From Rhabdophis nuchalis (taxonomy: Eukaryota; Chordata; Lepidosauria; Squamata; Natricidae): a stretch of DNA of 64,000 nt. The DNA lies in the NCBI GenBank assembly GCA_039707465.1, contig CM077647.1:46127110-46191109 (forward strand). Reading direction: 5' to 3'. The notes beneath the pieces are model-generated. The model was given only the letters and a program-made list of their open reading frames with translations, was not told the DNA's origin and made no database searches. The translations under genes were made by a program, and so were the position numbers. This document shows, piece after piece, positions 10,300 to 23,369 of this stretch; position 1 is the stretch's first letter; each line of letters starts with the position of its first letter.

Positions 10300-12030
10300 G
10301 ATGGAAAAAAATAGATCTCAATGGGCCTGCAGTAGTAAATGGATAGTTGGATTTATGGACAAAAGGATCTTGTCCACTTCCTCAGGCATTACTGAATCAA
10401 ACTCAGTCCAGAAATCATCACAAAACTATTCCCTGGGCAACTCTTTAGGACTTACTCAATCATGGTCCAACTCCAAGCAAATCTGAGTAATTTTATCTGC
10501 CACATGAATATTTCTCATTAGAGCTCTGGAGATGACATGCAAGCCACCCCAATAAAGAGTGGGTCATCCTAAAGATTATCAGCAAATGCAATATGAGTGG
10601 ATAAATACCAATACTTCATGATCCTTACTACCATACTGTATGTGCCCAAATATATTCAATGTATTTGCCCTTTGGCTTTCTCAATTGTGCTCTGGGTGTC
10701 ATTTCTGGCATTTCATTTGCCAAAAGTCATTAGAAAACCAGGGAGCATATGGGATTGATGCGGAGAGAGAGGCTGCAGAAGAACAATCTACTCAAGGTCT
10801 CCATCATATGTTTATTCCAGGCTGCAGCCAAGGCCTTGGGCAAAGTGCCTAACTAGTCCTCAGAAAAAAACTGAAGCTCCCTCTGGAATCCAACCACATC
10901 CATGAGTTGCCTATGATAGGGGCCCTCAACTCCCATGCCTTGGCCCATTACTGGGCCTTGAGTGGTTTGGAACCAGACTGTGGAAGTGGCAGGTGAGTGC
11001 ATGTATGCACTCACCCCCACTTGCACATGCTCCATTTGCATGAGCAGTGGGTACACATGCCCACCACTTGTGCAAATGGAAGTGTGGGTGCATGTGCACT
11101 TGCCTATTACTCATATAGAACAATCACCTCTCCCCTCCCACCAGTCCGCAAAGCTGGAAAGATTGGGAAACTCTGGCCTAGGACAGGACAGACTGCAGAA
11201 GTGGTTGCCCCAGAGAATTAAACAGACTCAAAGAGAGAGCTATCCATATTACTGATGGTAATATTTTCAAAAAACATATCACATTACAACTGTCCCAATA
11301 TAAGAATCAATTCCAGTTGGTTACTTCCTGAATAAATTGGACTTTTTATCATTTGGGACAGATCCCTTCATCCAGAATCCATTAATTCCTGATCTCACTT
11401 GGAGTCAACATCACCAATTAACAGGTTAAAGTTCCCAAAAACTATCAGTTTTAGCCCTAAGAGTCCACTGCTAACCATGCAGTGAAATAAAGCAGCTCAA
11501 GTCATGATAATGCTGGGCAGCAGGGATCATCAGTGTAACCAAACTAATACACTGACCTCACGCAATTGTTGAACAGGAAGAGAGAAAGCATCAAACTGTA
11601 GCACTGAAATGGATTTAGATAATCTACTTCCTCCAGAGTTGTCACCAGTTTCACAACTGAGTTATCCCTGAGGTATTTTGAAGGAAGACTGCTCCAAATA
11701 TTTTAGAATAGCTCAGTCAAGTAAAAGGAACTCCATTGTGTGAAGAAACAGTTGAAACTGAGTTGACAAATGTTGACACCCACCAAATTGTTGGTTCTAA
11801 AAAATTGTCTATTTAAGGCTCAACAGAAATCTTGATTTTCCATTTAAAAAAAAAAAGACTGTCCATTCCAAAATTTCCCCTGAATAGTTGCAGCTCACAG
11901 AAAATGTCACACAAGTATAAATCTTTCATACCACAGAAAAAAATGCCTCCTTTACACCACATTCTGCCCAAATGGAAATGGCTTGAGAAAGCATGGTCAC
12001 AACTGACACAATAGTTCACCATAACTTTTG
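10300..12030 (-). mobile_element. Old, degenerate CR1/L3-type LINE fragment
   Basis: Minus-strand similarity to the younger CR1/L3 copies in this window. 'attactgaatcaaactcagt' near 10390 corresponds to the site near 21330. The stretch around 10700-10760 corresponds to the N-terminal linker region near 21670-21720. Around 11420-11440 a damaged endonuclease segment reads like the LLIGDVDSK-type sequence that follows the GDFN motif. Stops and frameshifts are frequent, so this is a much older insertion. A hAT-like element is nested in it at about 10915-11180. Confidence 0.45.
10915..11180. mobile_element. Probable non-autonomous hAT element nested in the LINE relic
   Basis: 'ggccctcaactcccatgcc' at the left and 'aaagattgggaaactctgg' at the right resemble degraded hAT-type ends. 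The interior is rich in tgcatgtgca-type inverted motifs, typical of squamate non-autonomous hATs. I could not define an exact 8-bp target duplication. Confidence 0.4.
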
Positions 12031-12039
12031 GAAGGCCTG

Positions 12040-13606
12040 TGCCAGGATCTATAGCTGATTCAGAAGGTGAAAACTAAAGGAATGCTCTTTCTGATTTTCA
12101 TACCTTTTCTAAACCCAGCTGGAGTAGGTTTTGGAAAATTGATTATTCTGTGATAGAAGAGAACAGGGCTGCTTCTCTAAAGCTAGTGCCACAATACTTG
12201 GTTTTGCTTTGATTGACAAAAATGTAGTGGTATTTTGTTGGCTGTTAGCATTAGTAACATAAAAGTATTTGCAGGTATACAACTATCTTTTCCCTATTGA
12301 GAAATTGGACTGCTAAGAGGTATGAGCACTGTCCTGGAATTTTTTTTTCCTGAAATGGAGTTTTCCAGAATTACTCCACTTCTTGACTAGACCAGTTGCC
12401 AGGACTATGTGAAAATAGTTCTTCTGAGTGTAACCAGAGTGTATTTGCTTCATCACTGATTATGCTTTCTGACCATTTCTGAGGAACAAGGGAACAGGGG
12501 CTTCCTCTTCAGATGCTATGATTTCCAGTAGACATGAATGCTGGCAGCTTTCCTTGTAAAATTAACATCTGGCATCATCTTCTGAGTTAACAGTCAATAC
12601 TCCATGCTGATATTTCCTGTAAGCCTCAAGAAGAGTGCTTCTGCAAAAAAACAAAAAGCAAAAGAAAGAAAAAAGAAAGATCTGTGACTTACTTGCTGCT
12701 GAGGAATTCTTAGCACTTTTTACAGAAGAGATTTCTGTTGGATATTGCTGAGTAGCTATTCAGTTTTTAAACATATTATTTTTACTAATCTGCCACAAAT
12801 ATACTTTCCTTATCTCTTTTTTCATTAATGTCATTAGAACAATTATGTCAGATAATGGACAGAGAATACCTCTGAAGAATTTCACAGGCTTCTGTGCTGT
12901 GGGCTAATTGCAAGAGTGTGGCTGTCTCCATTATTGTACAATGAGTTCTTGTGGCACAAAAGCATAAAATGTTTTGGCTTCAGCGCTATGTATTTATTTT
13001 GGATTCAGGCAATCTTTTGGTGTAGATATTCCCAAAATTATACTGTAAAGTTTTTGAATGAATGAATCTTTAGGTAGTTCTCATTATTTGTTTGGGTTCC
13101 ATTCCAACTTAACCAGCACAGATAACAAAGCAATGGGTAACAAGACCTTGAAAAAATTACTTTATGGATCCACAAATTCCCACCTACCATTTTACATATG
13201 CATATAATTCCATCCAAATATCCAAAAGTCCTCTCCCAACAGAATCACATGCTTCAAACCTCAGTTATGAAGGACTTTATTGCAGATAACAAGATATTGA
13301 TTGATAATAAGATCTTACAAACCATGAATTGATTGCTAATAAAACTAGTTAATAAGGATCACCTCTGCCAATATCTGTCCCCAATTTCACGAAGTTTTCT
13401 TCTGTTAAAAAAAAACTTCTGTTTATATTATTTTCAGAGTATTTGTAGATGTCATGGGTTGATGGTTCTGAATCCAAATTATTGTTTAAAAATGAAAGTG
13501 CTATCATTGGTTCATTCTTCATGTTTCCAATCCACCCTAATATGCAGTGATTATTTCATATATATATTTCTAATATATTGATTTGTACATTTTATTGACA
13601 TGACAG
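12040..13606. other. HDAC9 intron up to the first visible exon
   Basis: No coding region or clear repeat. The last 36 bp lead to the splice acceptor 'cattttattgacatgacag' at 13606. Confidence 0.5.
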
Positions 13607-13740
13607 GTTTTGGTCACCTCATCAAACAGTTGTTGACACTGGCAGGTGGTCGCATGGTGCTAGCCCTGGAGGGAGGACATGATCTTACCGCCATCTGTGA
13701 TGCATCAGAAGCTTGTCTAAATGTTTTACTGGGAAACGAG
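13607..13740 (+). CDS. HDAC9: HDAC9 exon: end of the deacetylase domain
   Basis: A 134-bp exon with acceptor AG at 13605-13606 and donor GTAACC at 13741. It starts with the last two bases of a split codon (intron phase 1; with a T from the previous exon this gives Cys) and ends on a codon boundary. It encodes [20 protein letters not shown], then the class IIa hallmark [16 protein letters not shown] and LNVLLGNE. This is the C-terminal part of the zinc-dependent deacetylase fold, including the loop after the active site. HDAC9 is a class IIa deacetylase with low intrinsic activity. It acts mainly as a signal-regulated corepressor of MEF2 and shuttles between nucleus and cytoplasm. HDAC4 and HDAC5 share this exon; I assign HDAC9 because of the following exons. 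The minus-strand frame here is a shadow. Confidence 0.95.
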
Positions 13741-15190
13741 GTAACCAGCATATTCAAAGTTAATAAAACAACGTAAAATTCCTGAATATTTGTCATACTA
13801 TGCTGGATTTATAATCTATTATAGAAATAGGGGTAAAGGTCAGTAGAATTACTTTGCCTTTGTAAAGTACTTATAAAAACCGTTTGTGGGAAATTTAATA
13901 TGGTGATAGTGGAAAACCTATTTCATCAGCTATTCATAGAATGGAAAGTCTAAGTATTTTTTTTGAAAAATGATGCCTGTTTTTAACAGAAGTCATTGCT
14001 GCCTACATGGATCCAGCCCAACAGACAAAGATTAAGTGGTGTGCTATCCATCCCTAAGACATTTTTTTCAGACATCTGATCTTCCAGTGATTAATTTCCT
14101 TTATTTAAATGAAGATATGCCAAATCATTGCAGTTGAGAATTTCATTCATTAGTGAGTAATGAATTAACTACTTAGCTGTTTGCCACACAATCAGCTAAA
14201 AAGCTGATTTCAGCCTATAGAATCAATATCAAAGTGCCAAAGGATAGAACTAAATACTGATTTTCATAATTTAGAGATACAATTCTTTAAAGGCTATTAA
14301 TGTCACAATTATAACCTTTTTTTTTAAAGAGGAAACTCCACTCCATTTTCCAAATTGCATAAACATTGCACTCACTTTCATTAAAAAAGAAAGAAAAACC
14401 TGGCAAGGCCAGCACTGACTTCTCCTGATGGCACATGCAACTGAACTCAAATTAGAAAGGTCAGAAAGGCACTCTGCAGTTTGTCAAATGTATTTATTCA
14501 TGTGCTGAGGATTAGAATTCATAAACATGAATGCAGCAGGCTTTGAAATACTTTTGTATTGCTATTGTTGTTCTTGGCTTCTCTGTCCATGCAGCAGTAT
14601 GCTATTCCATTTTCAGTAGATACATGCATACACACACACATACACACACACACAGAGAGAGAGAGAGAGAGGGAGAGAGAGAGAGATGCAGATATATAGC
14701 TATACGTATGAAATAAGCCACTGTAAGCAAAACAGTTACTTCTAAACATTCACATGAGCAAATCAGGCTTGAAGATACAGATTAACTTCAAAAAGAAGTG
14801 CTTCACAAGAATTTGCTTTTGAATCTGAGATGTTTTCTTTCTTTTTGAAGAAAACATTCCAGAAAAAAACAAAAATATACACGTACAAATATAACTGATT
14901 TTTGCACAGGAAATAATCAGTTGAGAAGCTGTGTTGTGCTCTACTTAGCTACTGTTATTCATTTTATGCAATAGTGAAAGATGGTTTATAATTTAAACAT
15001 TTAATTATATAATTATACAAATATAATTTTATTATGTGTTATTTATTACATTTATATGATACCTGTTTTGAACGGACTCTGAACAGTTTACTAATTATTT
15101 AAACATGAAAAACATGACAATAATTATAATTATATAATTGCAAAATAAAAATTGGGTAGAAACAAAGAAACCCTAAGGAAGAAAAATTAA
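13741..15190. other. HDAC9 intron, no gene seen
   Basis: Intronic DNA with no recognisable gene. It contains the CA/GA microsatellite at 14629-14686. Confidence 0.5.
14629..14686. repeat. (CA)n(GA)n compound microsatellite
   Basis: An alternating CA tract is followed directly by GA repeats. Frames through it encode THTHTH/REREGE or the reverse and are not genes. Confidence 0.95.
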
Positions 15191-15196
15191 AATTAC

Positions 15197-15692
15197 AGGT
15201 TGTTGTGAACTTACAACCATTCACAGTGATCAAGGATATAATGGCATTGAAAAATGTGATTTATGACAATCATTGCACTTATGACTGTCACCGCATTCCC
15301 ATGATCATGTGATTAAAATGTGGGTGCTTCACAAACAGTATATTTTAAAATGGTTGTAGCATCCTGTGGACATGTGATCATACTTTAAGACCTTTCCTAT
15401 TGATGTCAGGCAAGCAACATCAATGGGGAAAGCCAGATTCACTTAACAATCACTTGATTCACTTAACAACTGGGATGACTTACTTAACAATCATAGCAAA
15501 AAATCATGAAATTGAGCATTATTTACTGCCTAGTGTTAGTATTAGCATTTCGACTTAATACCACTTCTCAGTACTCAGTGCTCTCTAAGCAGTTTCCAAA
15601 GTTAGCATCTTGCCCCCAAAAATCTGGGTCTACCAGTTAGCAATGGAAATTCTAGTTCCAACTGTGGACATTAAGTCGAGGTATACCTGTAA
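15197..15692 (+). mobile_element. Short interspersed repeat of the 'cacttaacaa' type, probable TA-flanked DNA element
   Basis: It begins ACAGGTTGTTGTGAACTTAC and ends 'aagtcgaggtatacctgta', so the outer ends are short inverted CAGGT/ACCTG motifs beside TA. The interior has the repeated phrases 'cacttaacaa' and 'catgtgatca'. Degenerate relatives are at 35770-36080 and inside the hAT element near 41880-41935. The family looks abundant and non-coding. I do not recognise a named family. Confidence 0.5.
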
Positions 15693-16299
15693 TAGAATAT
15701 GAGGCCCATCACTGCATAACTTACAAATTAATTGAATAATTTTTTAACTGTGCTGCACTTATTTATAAATTAAATCATGGGAAAACAATGCAACCAACTT
15801 CTCTTGATTGTCAGAGTTTTTGCACCTCAGATGACCCTTTCACAAACATTGTAAAGCCACTGTTTCTAACATAAGCAGATTTAAAACTTCCTCTGTTACA
15901 TGAAAGTGCTCCCTCAACCTTCTGCTCTAGCCCACTCATAGGATCCCAAAACCATTTGCTTATGAAATTCATCATGCTATAAAATAGTATCAGCTTCCAG
16001 TTCATCTCTGGCTGTTCTGGTTTGATGGATACCCTTTGAGATGGTGTAGCCAAACCAATATCAGTTGTATATTGTTTTTATTCATCCATTTAACATAATT
16101 TATGACCTTGTATTGTTACTTGATTACCATATGCTACCCATATATAGCGTAGACCTTGCATACTCATTTGGATTAGCTCTTCTAAAATTTCAGGAAAGCA
16201 AGCAACAAAACAATCTACTCCTGAATTCTTTTTGTTTGATGAATAGAAAAGACACAACAAGAACCAATTCTGCTGCCCTGGAATATTATGCCTCAGTTA

Positions 16300-16410
16300 T
16301 AATGCATTTAACTTGGAAGGGAGTCCCATTAATTTCAATGTATTTGATTTCCAAGTATGTGTGCTTTGGACTACAGCCTAAATGTGGAAATTATACAGAA
16401 ACCTAACTTG
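16300..16410 (+). repeat. Old interspersed repeat fragment
   Basis: 'gggagtcccattaatttcaa' followed by 'gtgctttggactacagccta' resembles a dispersed squamate repeat whose typical end reads 'gggacttactctaagt...gggttgcagc'. A second piece is at 32693-32745. It is too decayed to classify. Confidence 0.35.
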
Positions 16411-16789
16411 GATCTAAATCACACTTACTTGCATTCCTATGAAGCCAGTGGGACCAACTTCTAAATGTAAAGTTTTAAGGTTACAGTATTACAATGAGAA
16501 TCAGTTTGCTTTTCCCCCAAGAGTATTTATGTCATTTTATCATCACTTTTTAAAGCTAGAAAGGAGATGGACTGAGTGTATATCCCAGGTTTCCAGAGGT
16601 TTGTTTAAAATGGAAGAAGGACAAATCCATGGGGGCTGACCATGTTATGTTAAGTGAAACAGTCCAAGGTGGAATTGTTCCTTGGTTTGATAAACTATGC
16701 TTAAAATATTGTCATGGTGTGGAATCCTGTGCAGATGATATTTCCAATTGATAGGATGCCATGCCAAATATATAAAGGATCTCACTTCA

Positions 16790-17400
16790 TGCTCTCTACA
16801 TGGGGCTGCAGCTAGTCCAGAACGCAGCCGCGCGGGTGATTACGGGAGCGCCTAGACACTCCCACATAACACCTATCCTGCGCGAGCTGCACTGGCTTCC
16901 TGTGGTCTTTCGGGTGCACTTCAAGGTCTTGACCACCATCTTTAAAGCGCTCCATGGCTCGGGGCCTAGTTATATGCGAGACCGCCTCCTGCCCCATACA
17001 TCCCTCAGACCGATACGCTCCCACAGAGAGGGCCTCCTCAGGGTGCCGTCGGCTGGACAATGCCGACTGGCGACACCCAGGGGAAGAGCCTTCTCTGTGG
17101 CAGGACCAGCCCTCTGGAACGACCTACCCCCTGAACTCCGCACCATCTCTGACCTCCGCCTCTTTCGCAAGTGTCTGAAGACACATTTATTCCATCTAGC
17201 CGGCCTAGCGTAACCTCCTTTATTGACTATTAGACAGTTTTAAATTGGGATTTTAAATTCGGTTTTTAGCACAGGGTTTTACTAGAATAAGTTTTTTAAA
17301 TTTTATATGTTTTGTATGTATTTTAACATTCCTGTGCGCCGCCCTGGGTCCGTTTGGAGAAGGGCGGGATATAAATTTAATAAAATAAAAAATAAAATAA
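16790..17400 (+). mobile_element. 5'-truncated CR1/L3 LINE, 3' end
   Basis: Encodes the C-terminal portion of the ORF2 polyprotein (LQLVQNAAARVITG, LHWLPVVFRVHFKVL, GPSYMRDRLLPHTS, AFSVAGPALWNDLPPE), uninterrupted from 16800 to the TAA at 17211. A typical 3' tail follows with 'gcgccgccctgggtccg', 'gggcgggatataaatttaat' and (AATAA)n. Compared with the copy at 27.9-30.6 kb, sequence is missing directly before LQLVQ, which is either the truncation point or a small deletion. The C-terminal domain is conserved in this clade; its function is not well defined. Confidence 0.85.
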
Positions 17401-19570
17401 AATAAATATTAACATGTGATGTGAAAATGTCAGGAGTGAACAGGGATTCTGAGTATAGTAAGAGCAGGCCTGGGCCTCCTTTGCTACTTCAGTTATATGA
17501 TTGCTGAGCTTGGGTGAAACCAATTTGGCAGGAACTAGTGGTTGTTTCACTTGAAAATCTCTTTCTAAACTTCCCTAGGGAGCCACTAAGAGGGATATTC
17601 TTTTGAGAAGTGTGAAAAGATTAAGCAGTTAGCTCCCTTCTGAAATCTGAAGTAAAAATACTGAATTCTTAATTGAGGTATTTGGGGCAAGGGAGATTAA
17701 GATACTTCAAGATATTAATGACCCACTCAGTGGGTGATTTGAAAGCAAATCCATTCATTACATAAGCAACTATCAAAACAAAGAGACCTGTTGTTCCAAC
17801 TAATTAGAAGAAAAGCTTGAACTGCAAAGGATAAATTGTTTAGATGACTAATTGCTTGAGATAATAGCATAAGATCAGTATTTTAAAGGCAAGGATTTTT
17901 TCCCCCTGATAATCTCTTATTTATCTTATTAGAAATTATAATTGAAGAAAAGCTCTTTGTGATTAAGAAATACATAGCACTTGACTTGAACAAAACTTTT
18001 GGTAAAGTAAACTAAAGTTAGGTTGACTTTTAAGTTCCTATCCTAAAGCTGATACTTAGGGCGTAGATAAAATGCCCTTAGATAAAATGAGACATGCCAC
18101 CTTTGACAGGTGATTTAGGATGTCATGCAATTGAAAGAGCAGAACATGTGACAGTTATTAAATTTATTTTTGTGTTTTTCCGTCAAAGAAAAGTAGAACA
18201 TGAAATTTTCTCCCTCAGGTGCCAGAATAACTTGATTGCTTTTAGTCTTTTGAACCTTGACTTGGGGAGACAGGAAGGAAACACCTGCTGCCCAGAGGCT
18301 GCAGAATGCTGACCATGGTGAGACTCTAACTTTGCATCTTCAAGTTACTGAATAAAAGCAGTGGAAGTGGCACTGGAAAAAATCCTTTAAAAGGAATAGA
18401 CTTAATCCATGGAATTGGACCTTATATCTTCATAGAATTGAGAATGAATCAAATATCAACACACAGGGTACATGTAAGTGGAAGATCTCAAATCTCAGGG
18501 CAGGAATAAGAATTTTTTAAGACACTGGAGCAGAAAAGTGCTGAGTCATGAACAAACAGATCCATTCTTTACAAAGTATTTTCTTCCATCTCAAATTTCC
18601 CATTTTTATGTAAAACTGGGCATGATTGTGCAATGAGCTCACATTTCTTTATAAAGGCTCAGTATACCTTGGCTCCTTTCACCCAGTGTGCTTATAGATG
18701 CCATTTCTTTGAAAATGCCTTTTCTCATACAGTACATACCCAAATTTAATAGCAAATGCAAGAAAACATAGAAGGGGCCAAATGGGTTAGCTTCAACTGT
18801 TTAAAAAATATTCCTTGGTGTATCTTTTCAAGCATATCCGTCAACTGGTTCTGTTGCTCCTGCACTGACCTTAGTAAGTTGTTTATGTAAAATTCTTTTA
18901 TAAAGATGTATTTCCACTCTTTCAGTTTTTGTGCTCTTTGGCTCCAGTGCTAATAGAATGCCAAGAAGCGTAGGAGTGAAGGTGATGTTGCAATGTCTGT
19001 CAGCTATAGAGTGATTCCTTTTGTTCACTGCTAGGTCTCATGATATTTTCCAGGGACACCCTCTTGTCTATTTAGTTTAATGATTTTAAAAAATGGATCA
19101 TTGCCATCAGAAATTATTCTCTGAAATACAGATTCTCTCCCTCTCAGAGAAAACACGATTTGTTACAATTCCTGGTTTTTTTTTAAGTGGTTCCTGACAA
19201 CAGTGCATATGGGTCACAAAAGGTGAGAGCATAATGATTCTTCCTCTGGATTCTGATGAGGTTTTACTGAAATGGTGCAGAAGCACCATTGAGGCCAAAG
19301 TTCTAAAATTAATTCTTAGCTATTTGCTGAAGCTGCTAAGGTGACACAAAGGGAGAATGATTAAATATATGACAATAATTATATTATTATTTACTACACT
19401 TGCTTAGGTTCAATTTGCATTTCGGTTAAATTATAAATTCTATCTATTATACTCATCCATTAATATTATTGGAATAACCAGTATGCACATATGACCCATA
19501 GTAACATTAGCTTCCCAAGCTGGATTTGCATTCTTGATGCTTTTAGGAACTAACTTTATTAGCCTTTGGG
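17401..19570. other. HDAC9 intron, repeat-poor
   Basis: About 2.2 kb with no recognisable repeat or gene, flanked by LINEs. Its freedom from repeats makes it a reasonable place to look for conserved non-coding elements, but that needs an alignment I cannot run. Confidence 0.45.
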
Positions 19571-19572
19571 TG

Positions 19573-22258
19573 AATAATAATAATATTTAATACTTGTAGA
19601 CCGCTCCCTCTCCCCATAGGGACTCGGGGCGGTGCACAGGAAGAATAAAAAACAGCAAATATACAAACATTTAAAAACAAATTAAACCTATACCTGTGCT
19701 AAAAATCCCCATTAAAACTAAGTTAAACTAAAATAACATTCCCAATAAATATAATACCCCATAAACAGAGAGACTATCCTAGGCTGGCCAGACAGAAAAG
19801 ATATGTTTTTAATTTTAGACGGAAGGAGCGGAGGTCCGTGGTCGTTCTAATGTCGGGGGGAAGGTCGTTCCAGAGGGCTGGGCCCGCCACAGAGAGAGCC
19901 CTTCTCCTGGGCGTCGCCCGCTGACAAAGTCTAGTGGACGGCACCCGGAGAAGTCCCTCTCTGTGGGAGCGAATCGGCCGTGAGGATGTATGAGGCAGGA
20001 TCCGATCCCGTAGATAGCTAGGTCCCGAGCCATGGAGCGCTTTAAAGATGATGACTAACACCTTGAAGCGCACCCGGAAGACAACAGGCAGCCAGTGCAG
20101 CTCGCGCAAGAGCGGTGTTACATGGGTAAACCTTGAGGTTCCCATAATTGCTCGTGCGGCTGCATTCTGGACTAGCTGAAGTCTCCGGGTGCACCTCAAG
20201 GGGAGCCCCATGTAGAGAGAGTTACAATAGTCCAGTCGGGATGTCACGAGCGCATGAGTGACTGTGCGAAGGGCGTCCCATCCAATAGGGGGTGCAATTG
20301 GCGGACCAGGCAAACCTGGTAAAACGCCCTCCTGGCCACGGCTGTCACTTGATCTTCCATGGACAGCCGGGCATCCAGGAGGACACCCAAATTGCGCGCC
20401 CCATCCACAGGGGCAAGATGTTCGCCCCCTATGGCCAGCGATGGAGTGAGCTGGTTGAATCGGGCAGCCGGAAACCACAGCCACTTGGTCTTGGTCGGGT
20501 TGACCCGGAGTCCGTTACTTCCCATCCAGATCCGCACGGCTTCCAGGCACTGGCACATCACCGCTACGGCATCGTTGGGGTGGTTTGGGGTAGATATATA
20601 CAGCTGAGTGTCATCAGCGTAGAGATGGTACTCTACCCCAAAACCACGGATGATCTCACCCAGCGGCTTCATGTATGTGTTGAACAGGAGAGGCGAGAGG
20701 ACCGACCCCTGAGGCACCCCATATGTGAGGGGTCTCGAGGTCGACCTCTGCTCGCCTGTCAACACAAATTGTGATCGGCCAGAGAGGTAGGAGGAGAACC
20801 ACCGTAAAACGGTGCCTCCCACCCCCAACCCCCCCAGCTGATGCAATAGGATACCATGGTCGATGGTATCGAAAGCCGCCGAGAGGTCTAATAGGACCAG
20901 GATGGAGGAACAACCCCCATCTCTGGCCCTCCAGAGATCATCGACCAACGTGACCAATGCCGTCTCGGTGCTATGCCCGGGCCGAAAGCCGGACTGGCGC
21001 GGGTCTAGATAATCAACTTCCTCCAGGTGACGGGGAAACTGTTGTGCCACCACAATCTCAACAACCTTTGCCAAAAAGGGAAGGTTGGAGACTGGACGAT
21101 AGTTGTTTAATAAAGCTGGATCCAAAGAGGGCTTCTTAAGGAGGGGCCTCACCATAGCCTCTTTTAGGGAAGCAGGCAAGGAACCCTCACTTAAGGATGC
21201 GTTGGCAACCTCTTGGAGCCAGCCTCGTGTCATCTCCCAGGATGCCAGTACAAGCCAGGAGGGGCACGGGTCCAATAAACATGTGGTGGCTCGCAGTCGC
21301 CCACGTAACCTGTCCATATCCTCGGAAGTAACGGAGTCAAACTCCTCCCAAACAAGATCTGTCTCGTGGCATCCCACTGGGCCATCAATGGGGGCTAGCT
21401 CGTTCTGTATCTGAGCGATTTTCTCCTGCAGAAAAATCACAAATTCCTCTGCTCTACCCTGTAACGGGGCTTCCCGCACCCTCTGTTGAAGGAGGGAGCA
21501 GGTCACCCTAAACAGGGTGGCAGGGCGGTTGTCTGCGGATGCTATGAGAGTAGCACAATGATGACATTTGGCCACTCTCAGCGCCACAATGTAAGTCCGT
21601 AAATGGGCTCTTACCTGTGTCCGGTCAGATTCAGATCGGGTAGAAGTCCATCTTCTCTCTAGGCATCTCTTGCGGTGTTTCATCACCCTCAGCTCCTCGG
21701 TAAACCAAGGAGCCAGGGTGGTTCGCTGCCGCAAGAGAGGCCGCAAGGGCGCGACCCGATCCAAGGCTCCCGTGGCCGCAATATTCCATGCGGCCACGAG
21801 GTCCTCCATCGGGGCGCGGGTCAGGGGTACAGGAAGTGGCCCAAGCGCCGTCTGGAACCCATCAGGGTCAATCAGGCGCCTGGGGCGGAACCAGATTGGT
21901 AACTCAGGTTCCACCTCCCCGCGGAGGGGAGCAGCGGTCGGAAAGTCGAGCCGGAGAAGTGAGTGGTCTGACCATGACAAGGGCGTGATGACTATATCCC
22001 CTATACCCAGATCACTCTTCCATTGGCCTGAGACAAAGATGAGGTCCGGTGTATGTCCACCCTCGTGAGTGGGGCCTTGAATTAGTTGGGTCAGGTCCAT
22101 GGCCGTCATGGAAGCCATGAACTCCCGAGCTACCTCGGATGATTCGCCCAACGATGGCAGATTAAAGTCCCCCATGACTAAAAGTCTGGGGGTCTCAACT
22201 GCCACTGTAGCGATCACCTCCAGGAGCTCGGGCAGGGCTGCTGCTACATAGCGGGGAG
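19573..22258 (-). mobile_element. 5'-truncated CR1/L3 non-LTR retrotransposon, nearly intact RT
   Basis: The 3' end is at 19573, with the 'accgctccctctccccatag' tail complement and an A-rich end. The element runs to about 22258, where homology stops within the endonuclease domain. GC content is far above the flanking intron. It is antisense to HDAC9. Full elements of this clade are about 4-5 kb, so roughly half is present. Confidence 0.85.
19774..22217 (-). pseudogene. CR1/L3 ORF2: endonuclease (partial), reverse transcriptase and C-terminal domain
   Basis: The first frame (657 codons, 22217-20244) opens within the APE-type endonuclease with MGDFN, followed by the SDHSLLRLDF motif. It continues through the linker and the reverse transcriptase: LDLSAAFDTIDH, GVPQGSVLSPLLF and the catalytic YADD in YHLYADDTQLY. 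A single shift near 20270-20285 moves the reading to a second frame (WDALRTVTHALV through ALWNDLPPD) that ends at 19774. The N-terminal half of the endonuclease is missing. So the copy has all RT motifs but cannot be autonomous. Apart from the frameshift the sequence is well preserved, pointing to a young insertion. Confidence 0.85.
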
Positions 22259-23284
22259 GATAGAAGTGTTATCAACATGTCTCCCTTTTCAATAAATATA
22301 TTCAGGTTTTTTTAAGTATTGCTTATTGCAATTATAGCTCTATAAATAACACCATTCCAATAAACCTACCATTTTTATTGAGAATGAATTATATCAATCG
22401 GGAAAATAAATATGTTAAAGCTAATATAAGGAAAATAATTATTTTAGTTAATACCCAAGTAATCTCTAGAATTGGGGGCAGGGCAATTGGGATAACATGA
22501 TTACTTGACTTTTATCTTCCCAATTTAAGTAGTTGCAAACACTGCAACAATCAAGCTCTCTTTAATTTTGTACGTATTCCTTTCTTACTTACATACTTAC
22601 ATGCATACGTACTTTCTTACAAAATAATTGTACCATATTATAAAGTTGTATACTCAGATGACAAGCCTGTAGAAACAGTGACAAAATTTTCATAGTCTAA
22701 GTAAATACATCTACATGGTTATACAGGAATATGAAGACAAATTTCAACATTAAAAGGCATAACTGCACTGTACATACAATGCAATATTAATATAATACTA
22801 TGCTTCATTCACAGGTATTGAAAAGTACACATCAAATTAATGTGTGAATTTTTTATTTTTTTTTATTTTAGTCATATGAATTATGGGATGGATGTTGATA
22901 TTGTATGATCTTTTTAATTTTAAAGCAGCTTTAGTAATGTTTTGTTTTGATATACAGCTGCACATATAGACACAATGGAATTTGATTTGTGAGTAGCTTA
23001 CCAAAATTACCGAAATAACTAACATTTTTAAATGACTATTACATAGACATGCACCTGCTCAAGAGTCTCTGTAAATTAGTCTTGCAGTCATTGGAAAGCT
23101 CCCTTGGAATTCAATTACATGGTTGAAAAATAGAAAGTAAAAACTGTCTTTCTCTCCATGGAACAGCAAGGAAGAGTCACAAGTTATCTCTTTAACTGAT
23201 AGTTTCAGAATTCAATATTTTTCCACTGAATTTTCAGTATATTCATACCCTTTTCTATTAGATTTCTTCTGTTTCTTTTTTCAG
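22259..23284. other. HDAC9 intron up to the second visible exon
   Basis: AT-rich, with no gene or clear repeat. It ends in a strong polypyrimidine tract and acceptor ('cttctgtttcttttttcag'). Confidence 0.5.
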
Positions 23285-23369
23285 TTGGAACCCATCTCTG
23301 AAGACATCCTTCATCAAACACCTAATGTGAATGCAATGGTTTCTTTGCAAAAATCCACTGCAATTCATA
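23285..23369 (+). CDS. HDAC9: HDAC9 exon: start of the C-terminal tail
   Basis: An 85-bp exon with acceptor TTTTTTCAG before 23285 and donor GTAAGT at 23370. It begins in phase 0 and ends one base into a codon. It encodes LEPISEDILHQTPNVNAMVS followed by LQKSTAIH. Continuous with the preceding LLGNE, this gives the NELEP...EDILHQ...NMNA-like junction that I recognise as characteristic of HDAC9 among the class IIa paralogues. The segment closes the deacetylase fold and starts the C-terminal extension. The in-frame stop seen just beyond the donor is intronic. Confidence 0.93.
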